Source of the DNA: JAFAZI01 sp035501255 | GTDB lineage: Bacteria; Actinomycetota; Actinomycetes; JAFAQI01 | Reading direction: 5' to 3' | Assembly (NCBI GenBank): GCA_035501255.1 | Contig: DATJWM010000030.1 | Location: 1 to 46,171 of the forward strand | Length of the DNA: 46,171 bases | In this document: piece by piece, positions 1-8,867 of the stretch | Position numbering within the stretch: position 1 is the first letter of the stretch | Layout of the letters: each line of letters begins with the position of its first letter | Notes under the pieces: generated by a model | The model's database searches: none | Told to the model about the DNA's origin: nothing | The model's input: only the letters and a program-made list of their open reading frames with translations | Program-made: the position numbers and the translations under genes

Positions 1-959
1 AACACCCGGGCCCCGACCGGAAGGGTCTCGCCGTGCAGCGTCACCTCCTCGGTCAGCGTCCGGCCCTGGACCGGTGACGGCGCCTCGAAGCGCAGCAGCT
101 CCTCGACCGCGTTCGGGATGACCGCCGGGTCGTCCACCAGGACCGCGCGCTCGTCGGCGAAGTTGTCGAGAACCACCGCGGCCCAGCCCAGCAGGCGGGC
201 GACGGTCTCGGTGCCGGCCGAGACCAGCAGTACGGCGAAGGCGGCCGCCTCGTCGTCGGTCAGCTTGCGGGCGCCCTCCTCGGTCTTCAGCTCGACCTCG
301 GTGAGTGCGGTGAACATGTCGTCCTGCGGGTGACGACGACGCTCGGCGAGCTGCGAGTTGACGTACTCACCGAGCTCGATCTGGGCGGTGAAGGCGACGT
401 CGTTGAGCATGCCGACACCCGGCTCGATGTGGAACATCGTGTCGATCGTGTGCAGCACGTGTGGCTGGTCGCTCGCCGGCACGCCGAGCAGCGCGGAGAT
501 CACCTTCGAGGGCAGCTGCGCTCCGAAATCGACGAGATAGTCGAACCCGGCGGAGCCGACGTGCGGGTCGAGGTGCTCGGCACAGATCGCCCGGATCCGG
601 TCCTCGAGCTGGGCGATTCGGCGGGGGGTGAAGGCCCGCGAGACGAGGGCCCGCATGTCGTCGTGCTCGGGCGGGTCCATAAAGATGACCATCCCGGGCA
701 CTTCGATCGAACCGGTGCCCATCATCTCGAGCACGGTGCCCTTCGCCGAGCTGAACGTGAGTGGGTCGCGGGAGGCCGCGTTCACGTCGGAAAACCGCGA
801 GATCGCCCAGAAGTCGTAGGTGTCGTTGCGGTAGAGCGGTGCCTCGTCGCGGAGCCGCCGCCAGGTGTCGTAGGGGTGCGCGTCGATCACGATGTCGAAC
901 GGGTCCCAATACAGCGTGGACTCGTCCATGACCGGGTCGGGATTGACGGGTGCGCTCAT
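1..959 (-). CDS. Cytochrome P450, N-terminal part (runs off the window)
   Basis: Heme monooxygenase, probably hydroxylating a hydrophobic substrate with electrons from a ferredoxin. About 319 residues are visible. The MDPPEHDDMR stretch near residue 94, the I-helix oxygen-activation motif AGTET (248-252) and the K-helix ExxR (E287 to R290) mark it as a bacterial class I P450. The heme-cysteine region lies beyond base 1. The ATG at 959 is the first in frame; M11 is an alternative. It diverges from the amidohydrolase at 1040, and a 29-bp palindrome ends the 80-bp gap only 9 bp from this start, so a repressor there could control both. The subfamily cannot be assigned. Confidence 0.93.
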   Translation of the reverse strand, partial: MSAPVNPDPVMDESTLYWDPFDIVIDAHPYDTWRRLRDEAPLYRNDTYDFWAISRFSDVNAASRDPLTFSSAKGTVLEMMGTGSIEVPGMVIFMDPPEHDDMRALVSRAFTPRRIAQLEDRIRAICAEHLDPHVGSAGFDYLVDFGAQLPSKVISALLGVPASDQPHVLHTIDTMFHIEPGVGMLNDVAFTAQIELGEYVNSQLAERRRHPQDDMFTALTEVELKTEEGARKLTDDEAAAFAVLLVSAGTETVARLLGWAAVVLDNFADERAVLVDDPAVIPNAVEELLRFEAPSPVQGRTLTEEVTLHGETLPVGARV

Positions 960-968
960 GGCTGGAAT

Positions 969-997
969 TCTAGACACGTTTTAAAAATGTGTGTAGA
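969..997. promoter_or_regulatory. 29-bp palindromic operator between P450 and amidohydrolase
   Basis: The sequence reads TCTA-N-ACAC-N-TTTT-A-AAAA-N-GTGT-N-TAGA, with 12 of 14 arm positions paired around a central A. It fills much of the short gap between two divergent genes and is far more AT-rich than its surroundings. The size suits a TetR-family dimer or pair of dimers. The TetR gene at 3218 in the divergent operon is the obvious candidate regulator; that link is inferred. Confidence 0.7.
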
Positions 998-1039
998 CAC
1001 GACGGTGATCACGGAGAAGTCACTCCAGGAGGACGCGAG

Positions 1040-2317
1040 ATGAGTGCAAACCGCGGTGCAGGACCATCGGAGCGTATCGCGAGCGGACCGCGAACCGAGG
1101 GGGGCGCGGCCGAGTCGGACCGCTATCTGCTGATCTCCACGGACAGCCACGCGGGCCTGCCCGCGGACCAGTACCGCGCATATGTCTCCCCGGCGTTTCG
1201 CGAGGCGTTCGACGCGGCCCAGCGCGAGCACGAGGAGCTTCAGGCGCTGGCCCAGACCGACGAGAAGTCGCGCTTCCTGGAGGAGTGGGACGCCGAGATC
1301 GGTGACCACGGCGGAATGCAGGGCGCCTGGGACCCCGCGGTGCGCAACAAGGAGATGGATCACGACGGGGTCGCGGGTGAGGTGATCTTCCCGGACGCCG
1401 ACAGTGCCGGCGTCGGGGGAGTGGCCGCCACCCCGTTCGGCTCCGGGCTCGGATCGACCGGTGCGGTCGATCCCACCCTGGTCATGGAAGGGGCGTGGGC
1501 GCACAACCGGTGGGTGGCGGAGTTCGCCCAGGACAGCCCGCAGCGCCGGGCAGCGATCGCGATCGTGCCGGTTTTGCACGACGTACCCGCCGCGGTCTCG
1601 ATGATCGAGTGGGCCGCCGACCACGGCCTGCGCGGCGGGATCATGATCCCGACCAAGTGGATGCCGCAGCCCTCCTACAACGACCCGGTCTATGACCCGG
1701 TCTGGTCCGCGGCTGCCGCGGCCGACCTGCCGGTGCACACCCACTCCGGGGTCGGCCCGGACGCCGGGGACTACGGCATCACGCCGGGGTTGATCAGCAT
1801 CTACACCACCGAGGCGTACTGGTGGGCCGCCCGCCCGCTGTGGGCGCTCATCCTCGGCGGGGTCTTCGAGCGGCACCCGGGCCTGAAGTACGTCTGCGCC
1901 GAGAACGGCGCCTGGTGGCTGCCCGACATCCTCGACCGGATGGACTCGAAGTGGATCGGTGACCACCCGACCCGCAAGTTCGGTCCGTCGGCGTTCCGGG
2001 CCGAGCTGGCCATGAAGCCGAGCGAGTACTTCCATCGCAACTGCTTCATGGCCGCCTCGGTGATGAGCGAGGTCGAGGTCGAGCGTCGCCACAAAATCGG
2101 GCTCGACAACCTGATGTGGGGCAGTGACTACCCGCACCCGGAAGGCTCCTGGCCGCACAGCCGGGAGTGGCTGCGTGAGCGTTTCCACGACGTGCCGGTC
2201 GAGGAGACCCGGATGATCCTTGGGCTCGCGGCCGCGAAGGTCTACCGCTTCGATCCCGACGCGCTCGCCGGCGACGTCGAGCGGATCGGCCCGACGATCG
2301 AGGACATCCACGGATGA
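1040..2317 (+). CDS. Amidohydrolase-2 family metal-dependent hydrolase or decarboxylase
   Basis: A 425-residue TIM-barrel hydrolase of the amidohydrolase-2 (ACMSD-like) family. These enzymes use an active-site metal to hydrolyse or decarboxylate. Visible signatures are the N-terminal STDSHAG, HTHSG in mid-barrel and the C-terminal WGSDYPHPEGSWPHS with its metal-ligand Asp. The ATG at 1040 is chosen over an in-frame GTG at 989 because AGGAGG lies at 1027-1032. The stop overlaps the next start (ATGA), so it is translationally coupled to the SDR at 2314. It resembles the protein at 12684-13910 and more distantly the one at 40594. The substrate is unknown. Confidence 0.88.
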   Translation: MSANRGAGPSERIASGPRTEGGAAESDRYLLISTDSHAGLPADQYRAYVSPAFREAFDAAQREHEELQALAQTDEKSRFLEEWDAEIGDHGGMQGAWDPAVRNKEMDHDGVAGEVIFPDADSAGVGGVAATPFGSGLGSTGAVDPTLVMEGAWAHNRWVAEFAQDSPQRRAAIAIVPVLHDVPAAVSMIEWAADHGLRGGIMIPTKWMPQPSYNDPVYDPVWSAAAAADLPVHTHSGVGPDAGDYGITPGLISIYTTEAYWWAARPLWALILGGVFERHPGLKYVCAENGAWWLPDILDRMDSKWIGDHPTRKFGPSAFRAELAMKPSEYFHRNCFMAASVMSEVEVERRHKIGLDNLMWGSDYPHPEGSWPHSREWLRERFHDVPVEETRMILGLAAAKVYRFDPDALAGDVERIGPTIEDIHG

Positions 2318-3210
2318 GCGGTCCGATCCAGGACTACGCCGATCGGGTTGTGGTCATCACCGGAGGAGCGTCGGGCATCGGGCTCGCGCTGGCGCGCGAG
2401 TTCGCCGCGCAAGGCGCGCGGGTGGTGATCGCCGACGTCGAGAAGGACCGACTCGATGATGCGATTGCCGACCTCGAGACCGTCGCGACCCGCGAGGTCG
2501 TCGGCGTGGTCACCGACGTGTCCAGCCCGGAGTCGGTCGACGCGCTCGCCGCTGAGGTGTTCGACCGGTTCGGTGCCACCCACGTGCTGGTCAACAACGC
2601 CGGCGTGGGTGCGCCCGCGGCGAAGGTGTGGGAGACCACGCCCAACGACTGGCGATGGGTCCACTCGGTGAACGTGTACGGCGTCGCCTACGGTATTCAG
2701 TCGTTCGTGCCGCGGATGATCGCGAGCGGTGAGCCGGGGTACGTCGTGAACACCTCCTCCGGCGACGGGGCGGTCAACCCGATGCCCGGTGCGTCGGTGT
2801 ACGCGGCGAGCAAGGCCGCCGTCGCGACTCTCACCGAGTGCCTCGCCGCTCAGTTCGAGGCCGACGGTCACCCGATCGGCGCGTCGTTGTTCCTTCCCGC
2901 CGGCGGGCTGCTCGATACCGGGATGTGGACCACTGACCGCAACCGGCCTGCGGACCTCGCACGCGAACGTCCGCGCACGACTCCCGCGATCACCCTGCCC
3001 GACCTGCTGGAGATGACGAAGAAGGCGGGTCACGAGCTGCGGGTGCAGCCTCTGGACGAGTTGGCGCGAGTCGTGCTCGAGGGGATCAAGGCCGGGACGT
3101 ACTGCATCACGATCGGGTTGGACGACGCGGCGCAGACGCTCGCCGAGCGCGCCCGGCGGTTCGGTGCCGGGGAGTGCCCGCTGGTCGCCCACGGCGCCTT
3201 CAGCGTCTGA
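2314..3210 (+). CDS. Short-chain dehydrogenase/reductase
   Basis: A 298-residue classical SDR, an NAD(P)-dependent alcohol or ketone oxidoreductase. The cofactor motif TGGASGIG is near residue 17, followed by NNAGVG, a catalytic Ser in NTSSGD and YAASK with the catalytic Tyr and Lys. It is longer than the usual 250 residues because of a C-terminal extension seen in many actinobacterial SDRs. It is the second gene of a four-gene operon with an amidohydrolase, a TetR regulator and a crotonase-fold protein, and its start overlaps the preceding stop. The substrate cannot be read from sequence. Confidence 0.9.
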   Translation: MSGPIQDYADRVVVITGGASGIGLALAREFAAQGARVVIADVEKDRLDDAIADLETVATREVVGVVTDVSSPESVDALAAEVFDRFGATHVLVNNAGVGAPAAKVWETTPNDWRWVHSVNVYGVAYGIQSFVPRMIASGEPGYVVNTSSGDGAVNPMPGASVYAASKAAVATLTECLAAQFEADGHPIGASLFLPAGGLLDTGMWTTDRNRPADLARERPRTTPAITLPDLLEMTKKAGHELRVQPLDELARVVLEGIKAGTYCITIGLDDAAQTLAERARRFGAGECPLVAHGAFSV

Positions 3211-3217
3211 TCCCGAG

Positions 3218-3943
3218 ATGGACACCGGCACCGCCTCTCGGCCACGACGCAAGGTCGGCCGTCCCGCGCGCATCGACCGGGCCGCGATCGCGCGGGTGGT
3301 CGCGACGCTCGCCCCCGAGGATCTCTCGGTGCGTTCGGTCGCCGACGAGCTCGGCGTGAGCGTCGCCGCGCTCTACCACCACGTCAGCGGCCGCGAGGAG
3401 TTGATGTTGCTGGCGGCGGAGCAGTCGGCGGCGAAGATCCCGCTTCCGGAGGACCGCGATCAGCACTGGGCGGTCTGGCTGTTCGAGTGGGCGGACTACG
3501 CCCGCCGCGCGTTCGTCGCGCAACCCGCCCTGCTCGGGCAGTTCACCGAGGGCGGGATCGGTCTGGACAAGATGGTTGAGCACATCGACGTCGCGCTCGG
3601 CCTGTGCGTCCGGCAGGGGTTCACCGAACAGGAGGCGCTGGACGCCTACTACCTGATCTCGGGGTTCGCGCTGGGCGCGGCGATCAAGGAGATCCGGTCG
3701 AAGATGATGCTGTCGACCGGGCGGACGCTGGAGGCCGAGTACCGCCGCGTGCTTCTCGACGTCCCGGCCGACCGCCTCGTCCACCTTCGGCGGATGGTCG
3801 AGACCTCGATCTCCGACGCCGCCGACAGTGCCGAGACCGAGTTCGTGGAGGAGGTCACGACCGCGCTGGCCGGCATCGCCGTCCGCCGCGGCGATGACTG
3901 GGAACAGGTCGTGCGACTCGTCCGGGACTTCGCGGGCGCATGA
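3218..3943 (+). CDS. TetR-family transcriptional regulator
   Basis: A 241-residue one-component repressor. After a basic start (PRRKVGRPARIDR), residues 15-60 form the TetR helix-turn-helix (VRSVADELGVSVAALYHHV), followed by an all-helical ligand domain. I use the ATG at 3218, 8 bases after the SDR stop. An upstream in-frame GTG at 3164 would bury the start in the SDR. It overlaps the next gene by ATGA. It probably controls its own operon and perhaps the divergent P450 through the palindrome at 969-997. The ligand is unknown. Confidence 0.9.
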   Translation: MDTGTASRPRRKVGRPARIDRAAIARVVATLAPEDLSVRSVADELGVSVAALYHHVSGREELMLLAAEQSAAKIPLPEDRDQHWAVWLFEWADYARRAFVAQPALLGQFTEGGIGLDKMVEHIDVALGLCVRQGFTEQEALDAYYLISGFALGAAIKEIRSKMMLSTGRTLEAEYRRVLLDVPADRLVHLRRMVETSISDAADSAETEFVEEVTTALAGIAVRRGDDWEQVVRLVRDFAGA

Positions 3944-4707
3944 CGCTGGTCAGGACCACGGTCGAGGCCGGGGTGGGCCGGATCCACCTCGACGATCCCG
4001 ATCATCGCAACGTCCTGTCCCCGGAGATGAGCGACGCGATCGCGGCCGCCGTCGCCGTCGTCCTCGCCGACGACGCGGGTGCGCTGGTCCTCACGGCGTC
4101 GCCGCCGGTCTTCTGCGCCGGCGGGTCGCTGGACAGTCTTCTCGCCCGTGACCAACCACTGGCCACGACGTACGCCGGGATGCAGGCACTCGCCGACGCG
4201 CCGGTGCCCACGATTGCCGTGGTCGACGGGCCGGCGATCGGCGCGGGATGCAACCTGCCGCTGGCCTGCGACGTCATCCTCGCGACGCCGCTCGCGCGTT
4301 TCGACCCGCGGTTTCTCGACGTCGGCATCCACCCGGGCGGTGGGCACTTCTGGCGGCTCCGGCAGCGGGTCGGCGATCAGGGCGCGACCGCGCTTGTGCT
4401 CTGCGGTGACGTCCTCACCGGAGCGGAGGCGGCGGCCGCGGGACTCGCCTGGCGGTGCCTTCCGTCGGACGAGGCCGAGTCCGCGGCCCTGGATCTTGCC
4501 CGCCGCGCGGCCGGTCGGTCGCGACCGCTCGTGCTCCGTGCGAAGGAAACGCTGCGCGCGAGCGGGCTGGCCGGCTCTGTCGGCGAGGCCGCCGCGCTCG
4601 AACTCGCCGCGCAGGAGTGGTCGGTCGAGCAGCCGGAGTTCGCCGAGACGGTCGGTCGCCTCAAGGAACGCCTGGCCGCCAAGCGAGGCGAGCGCGACTC
4701 TCAGTGA
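3940..4707 (+). CDS. Crotonase-fold (enoyl-CoA hydratase-like) protein lacking both catalytic glutamates
   Basis: A 255-residue crotonase-superfamily protein with oxyanion-hole motifs CAGGSL (59-64) and GPAIGAGCNLPLACD (97-111). An ungapped alignment from memory with rat mitochondrial enoyl-CoA hydratase puts F125 where Glu144 should be and A151 where Glu164 should be, so ordinary syn-hydration is unlikely. Isomerase, thioesterase or C-C-cleaving chemistry is possible. It is the last gene of the amidohydrolase-SDR-TetR operon, with an ATGA overlap to the TetR gene. Its 3' end overlaps the convergent SpoIIAA-like gene by 7 bp. Confidence 0.87.
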   Translation: MTLVRTTVEAGVGRIHLDDPDHRNVLSPEMSDAIAAAVAVVLADDAGALVLTASPPVFCAGGSLDSLLARDQPLATTYAGMQALADAPVPTIAVVDGPAIGAGCNLPLACDVILATPLARFDPRFLDVGIHPGGGHFWRLRQRVGDQGATALVLCGDVLTGAEAAAAGLAWRCLPSDEAESAALDLARRAAGRSRPLVLRAKETLRASGLAGSVGEAAALELAAQEWSVEQPEFAETVGRLKERLAAKRGERDSQ

Positions 4708-5078
4708 GAGTCGGCCTCACCCGCGACCCAGGCGATCGCCTGATCGCGTTCCGCGAGCTCGAACGCGCGCGCCTCGCCCGGCGTGGCCCACGCGAAGAGG
4801 CGGAGCGCATCGCGCATCCAGCCAAGGTCGGTCACGAGGGCAATGCGTTCCCACGATGACCAGGCGTGGATCCCCATGCTGAGGTCCTGCCACATCGCGC
4901 CGGCTTCCATCCCGCCGAACTCGCCGGGAAAGACGATCACGACATGAAGCTTTGCGCCGTCCCTGGTGGCGTCCGCGATCGCGGGAGCGAGCACGTCCTT
5001 GTAGTCCGACGTCGTGAGCTTGCCCGTTGCCTCGACGCCGAGCACGCCCGCAGGTAGATCGGTCAGGATCGTGAGCAT
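4701..5078 (-). CDS. SpoIIAA-like (STAS/SEC14-type) protein
   Basis: A 125-residue cytosolic protein of the SpoIIAA-like family, a small alpha/beta fold related to STAS domains. Support comes from the opening strand (ILTDLPAGVLGVEATGKLT), the central LHVVIVFPGEF strand and the late WERIALVTDLGWMRDALRLFAW segment. The family is common in bacteria and its role is not established. It lies just downstream of the hpd-hmgA-fahA operon on the same strand, 27 bp after fahA's stop in chromosome terms, so it may be read through or separately transcribed. Confidence 0.78.
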   Translation of the reverse strand: MLTILTDLPAGVLGVEATGKLTTSDYKDVLAPAIADATRDGAKLHVVIVFPGEFGGMEAGAMWQDLSMGIHAWSSWERIALVTDLGWMRDALRLFAWATPGEARAFELAERDQAIAWVAGEADSH

Positions 5079-5105
5079 GTGCGCCTCCGCAGGTCGACGT
5101 TCAAC

Positions 5106-6305
5106 CTAGGTGTCGATTATCCGACCGCGGCACTCGCCGAGCTCCAGCCGGGTGCCGGCCGGCCCGGGTGCGGTCCCTCGAATGACCACCTCGTCGCCGT
5201 TGTCGAGGAAGCCCAGCCGCCGGCCATCGGGCAGGGTGAGCGGCTGCGAGCCGTTGGTCGTGAGCTCGAGCAGGCTGCCGAACTGGTCGCGCCGTGGGCC
5301 GCTGACGGTGCCGGAGCCGAACAGGTCGCCGGGGCGCACCGAGGCTCCGTTGACGGTCAGGTGCGCGAGCATCTGCGCCGGCGTCCAGTACATCGTCGCG
5401 AACGGCGGTGAGGAGACGACCGTGCCGTTGATCTCGAGTCGGAGGCTCAGGTCGAGGCCCCCGCGGTCTGCCGGCGACACGAGGTACGACGAGGGCTGGG
5501 GGCTGTGCTCGGGCACCGGGATCCAGGCGGCGTCGAGCGCAGCCATCGGTGTGATCCAGGCGGAGATGGTGGTGGCGAAGGACTTTCCGAGAAATGGTCC
5601 CAGTGGCGCGCTTTCCCAGGCCTGGATGTCGCGAGCGGACCAGTCGTTGAGCAGGCAGACGCCGAACAGATGCTCGGCAGCCGCGTCGATCGCCACTGGC
5701 TCTCCCGGTCGACTGCGACCGCCGAGGACGAAGCCCACCTCCACTTCGACGTCGAGTCGCTGGGACGGTCCGACCCGGATCCGACCGGAGGGATCACGGG
5801 CTTGGCCGGACGGCCTGGCGACCGGGGTGCCCGAGACGACGACGGTCCCGGCGCGTCCGTGGTAGCCGATCGGCAGGTGCTTCCAGTTCGGGGTCAGCGG
5901 TTCTCCCTGTGGCCGCAAGATCCGCCCGACGTTCCTCGCGTGCTGTTCGGAAGCGTAGAAGTCGACGTAGTCGGCGACGGAAAACGGCAAGGACGGTGTG
6001 AGGTCCGCGAGCGGGAGCAGCGTTGGCCGGAGCTCGCCGGCCGCGACGGAGTGCGTGAGCCGGTCGATGAGCAGCCGACGAACCTCGGTCCAGGTCCCTG
6101 CGCCGGCGGCGAGGAGTCGGTCGAGATCGCCGGCCGCGAACAACTCGGCGTACGGATGGTCGGCCAAGAAGGCGGCGAGGTCGAGCGCATGCTCGCCGAT
6201 GCGCACCGCGGCGAACCGCCGACCGCTGGCCTCGATGAGCGAGCCGTACGGGAGGTGGTTCAGGTCGTAGGGCGCAGGGTCTACGGTGTCGCCGAAGCCG
6301 GTCAC
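5106..6305 (-). CDS. fahA: Fumarylacetoacetase
   Basis: A 399-residue hydrolase that splits 4-fumarylacetoacetate into fumarate and acetoacetate, the last step of tyrosine catabolism. The N-terminal domain is followed by the catalytic FAH fold: DFYASEQHARNVG carries the catalytic His, DVEVEVGFVLG the metal acidic residues, and LLNDWSARDIQ a further metal Asp. Its length matches the family. The GTG start at 6305 overlaps the hmgA stop (GTGA), so translation is coupled. It is the third gene of the operon hpd-hmgA-fahA. Confidence 0.96.
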   Translation of the reverse strand: MTGFGDTVDPAPYDLNHLPYGSLIEASGRRFAAVRIGEHALDLAAFLADHPYAELFAAGDLDRLLAAGAGTWTEVRRLLIDRLTHSVAAGELRPTLLPLADLTPSLPFSVADYVDFYASEQHARNVGRILRPQGEPLTPNWKHLPIGYHGRAGTVVVSGTPVARPSGQARDPSGRIRVGPSQRLDVEVEVGFVLGGRSRPGEPVAIDAAAEHLFGVCLLNDWSARDIQAWESAPLGPFLGKSFATTISAWITPMAALDAAWIPVPEHSPQPSSYLVSPADRGGLDLSLRLEINGTVVSSPPFATMYWTPAQMLAHLTVNGASVRPGDLFGSGTVSGPRRDQFGSLLELTTNGSQPLTLPDGRRLGFLDNGDEVVIRGTAPGPAGTRLELGECRGRIIDT

Positions 6306-7510
6306 GAACGCGGGGCGGGTTCTGACCAGGTCCAGGCGTATCCGGCGTCCTCGCTGGCCCGGGCGCCCTCACCGAGGCCGAGCGGTCGGAACGTGTCGAC
6401 CATGACGGCGAGCTCGTCGACCTGCTCAGTGCCGGGCGAACGTTGGTAGACCCCGGGTGCGGGACCGTGGGTGTGGCCCGCCGGATGCAGGCTGATCGAG
6501 CCCGCACCGATCCCGGATCCTTGGCGCGCGGCGTAGTTTCCGCCGCAGTAGAACATCACCTCGTCGGAGTCGACGTTGGAGTGGTAGTAGGGCACGGGGA
6601 TCGCGAGCGGGTGATAGTCGACCTTGCGCGGGACGAAGTTGCATACGACAAACCCGGCACCCTCGAAGACCTGGTGGGTCGGTGGCGGCTGGTGCACCCG
6701 CCCGGTGAGCGGCTCGAAGTCGTGGATGCTGAAGGTGAAGGGATACAGGTGCCCGTCCCATCCGAGTACGTCAAACGGGTGGTGCGCCATCACGTGGATG
6801 GTTCCGGCGACTCCGGGGGCGTTGCTGCTTCGGTGTTTCACATACACCTCGACCTCCGAGCCCGTCACGATCTCGGGCTCGCCCGGTCCGTGGATGTCCC
6901 GCTCGCAGTACGGCGCGTGCTCGAGCAGTTGACCGTCGGCGGACAGGTAGCGGCGGGCGGGGCCGATGTGGCTCGACGCCTCGATGCAGTAGGTCCGCAA
7001 CGGTTGCCCGCCGGCGTCGGGGATCCACTGATGGGTGGTCCCGCAGGGAATCACGACGTAGTCACCCGCTCGGACCGGCAGCGGCCCGAAGGAGGTGCGC
7101 AGTGCGCCGCTCCCGCTCTCGACGTACACGCACTCGTCGCCGACCGCGTTGCGGTAGAGCGGTGAGGTGGCGTGCCCCACCGCGTAGGAGATCCGCACGT
7201 CGTTGTTCCCGAGGATCAGGCGCCGTCCGGTGACCACATCCTGATCCGGAAGGTCGACCTCCTTGAACAGCTCGTGCGGGCGAAGGTGGCGGGGCAGCAG
7301 CGGAATGTTCGGCGTCAGAGCCTGGTCCGGCAGGATCCAGGTGCGGGCGTCGACCAGCGCGGAGGGGATCCGCTCGTGGTAGAGGAGTGCGGAGGCCGAC
7401 GAGAAGCCGTTGTTCCCCATCAGCTCCTCGTAGGCGAATCCACCCTCTGCTCGGGGAAGCTGGGTGTGTCGCTTCGGTGGGACCGATCCACGGGTCAGGT
7501 ACGCAGGCAC
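6302..7510 (-). CDS. hmgA: Homogentisate 1,2-dioxygenase
   Basis: A 402-residue non-heme Fe(II) ring-cleavage dioxygenase converting homogentisate to maleylacetoacetate. It opens with MPAYLTRGSVPPKRHTQ. The C-terminal cupin half carries the iron ligands in YYHSNVDSDEVMFYCGG (His, Glu) and HPAGHTHGP (His). It is somewhat shorter than the roughly 440-residue human enzyme, as is usual for actinobacterial forms. It lies 35 bp downstream of hpd and overlaps fahA. No maleylacetoacetate isomerase is visible next to it. Confidence 0.96.
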   Translation of the reverse strand: MPAYLTRGSVPPKRHTQLPRAEGGFAYEELMGNNGFSSASALLYHERIPSALVDARTWILPDQALTPNIPLLPRHLRPHELFKEVDLPDQDVVTGRRLILGNNDVRISYAVGHATSPLYRNAVGDECVYVESGSGALRTSFGPLPVRAGDYVVIPCGTTHQWIPDAGGQPLRTYCIEASSHIGPARRYLSADGQLLEHAPYCERDIHGPGEPEIVTGSEVEVYVKHRSSNAPGVAGTIHVMAHHPFDVLGWDGHLYPFTFSIHDFEPLTGRVHQPPPTHQVFEGAGFVVCNFVPRKVDYHPLAIPVPYYHSNVDSDEVMFYCGGNYAARQGSGIGAGSISLHPAGHTHGPAPGVYQRSPGTEQVDELAVMVDTFRPLGLGEGARASEDAGYAWTWSEPAPRS

Positions 7511-7545
7511 GGTGTCAGCATCCTCTCCGCCGCTCGATGCCGCGA

Positions 7546-8742
7546 CTAGATGTTTCCGCGCCGCTCCTGCTCGCGTTCGATCGCCTCGAACAGCGCCTTG
7601 AAGTTGCCCTTGCCGAAACCGAGCGAGCCGTGCCGCTCGATGAACTCGAAGAACACCGTCGGGCGATCACCGATCGGTTTGGTGAAGATCTGCAGCAGGT
7701 AGCCCTCGTCGTCGCGATCGAGGAGAATGTCGCGCGCGCGGAGCTCTTCGATCGGGACCCGGACATCACCGATCCTCTCGGTGAGGGAGTCGTAGTAGCT
7801 CTCCGGCGTGCTGAGGAACTCGACGCCGCGTGCGCGAAGGTCGTCGACGGTGGCGAGGATGTCGTGCGTTGCGAGCGCAACATGCTGGGGTCCTGGCCCG
7901 CCGTAGTACTCGAGGTATTCCTCGATCTGGCTCTTGCGCTTTCCCACTGCCGGCTCGTTCAGCGGGAACTTCACCCGATGGTTGCCGTTCGCGACCACCT
8001 TGCTCATCAGTGCCGAGTATTCGGTCGCGATGTCCTCGCCGATGAACTCGGCCATCAGCGTGAAGCCCATCACGTTCTGGTAGAACCGCACCCAGTCATC
8101 CATGCGGTTCAGCTCGACGTTGCCCACGACGTGGTCGATCGCCTGGCAGACCGGTCTCGGCCGGCCGGATGCCCGCCCGGCCTGGGGGATCGCTGCCGCG
8201 AATCCCGGAAGGTACGGACCGTCGTACCTCGACCGGTCGACCAAGGTGTGGCGGGTGTCACCGTAGGTCGCAATGGCCGCGATCCGGACCGTCCCGTGCT
8301 GATCGCTCAGCTCGTGCGGTTCGTCGAGAATGGTCGCGCCATTCGCGCGTGCGGTCTGCACGCAGCGGTCGACGTCGGCGACCTGCAGGGCGATGTCGGT
8401 GATCCCGTCGCCGTGCGCCGCGTGAATCTCGACGAGCGGGCTGGTCGCCGAGGTGGCGCCGGAGATCACGAACCGCACGGCCCCGCTGGTCAGGACGAAG
8501 GACTTGCTCTCGCGCGACCCGGTCTCCGGACCGGCGTACGCGACGAGGTCCATACCGTAGACCTGCTGGTAGTGGTGGGCGGTTTCGGTGGCGTTGCCGA
8601 CCACCCAGCACAACGCGTCCCAGCCGATGATCGGGAACGGGTCGTCTGCGGCGTCATAGTCGACCAGGCCGACCAGCCGGCGCAGCTCGTCGAGGCTCAG
8701 ATGCGCGAGCCGCTCCTCCTCGGTCAGCATCTGCTGGGTCAT
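7546..8742 (-). CDS. hpd: 4-Hydroxyphenylpyruvate dioxygenase
   Basis: A 398-residue Fe(II) dioxygenase of the vicinal-oxygen-chelate fold that turns 4-hydroxyphenylpyruvate into homogentisate. The iron ligands are in the C-terminal half: His of AIDHVVGNVEL, His of GPQHVALATHDI and Glu of PTVFFEFIER. The tail GSLGFGKGNFKALFEAIE is diagnostic. I start at the ATG at 8742, preceded by GGGAG; the TTG directly upstream is less likely. It leads the operon hpd-hmgA-fahA and diverges from the Lrp-family gene across a gap holding a perfect 17-bp dyad. Confidence 0.97.
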   Translation of the reverse strand: MTQQMLTEEERLAHLSLDELRRLVGLVDYDAADDPFPIIGWDALCWVVGNATETAHHYQQVYGMDLVAYAGPETGSRESKSFVLTSGAVRFVISGATSATSPLVEIHAAHGDGITDIALQVADVDRCVQTARANGATILDEPHELSDQHGTVRIAAIATYGDTRHTLVDRSRYDGPYLPGFAAAIPQAGRASGRPRPVCQAIDHVVGNVELNRMDDWVRFYQNVMGFTLMAEFIGEDIATEYSALMSKVVANGNHRVKFPLNEPAVGKRKSQIEEYLEYYGGPGPQHVALATHDILATVDDLRARGVEFLSTPESYYDSLTERIGDVRVPIEELRARDILLDRDDEGYLLQIFTKPIGDRPTVFFEFIERHGSLGFGKGNFKALFEAIEREQERRGNI

Positions 8743-8867
8743 CAATGTCTCCCGGGAGCGTCCTGAGCACGGCCTGAGGCGAACGTACGTCGCGGGTCTG
8801 CCCCGGACAATCCGGATGCTGTTACGCCGACATTCTGACCATCTTGCCGGGCATATTCCGAAGTTGA

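Noticed and set aside
989..1039. Earlier GTG start of the first amidohydrolase
   Set aside because: The AGGAGG at 1027-1032 fits ATG 1040, and the 17 extra residues overlap the operator end.
956..2311. 451-codon minus-strand open frame opposite the amidohydrolase
   Set aside because: The plus-strand frame has clear amidohydrolase motifs and a Shine-Dalgarno; the antisense frame is Arg/Val/Pro-rich with no motif.
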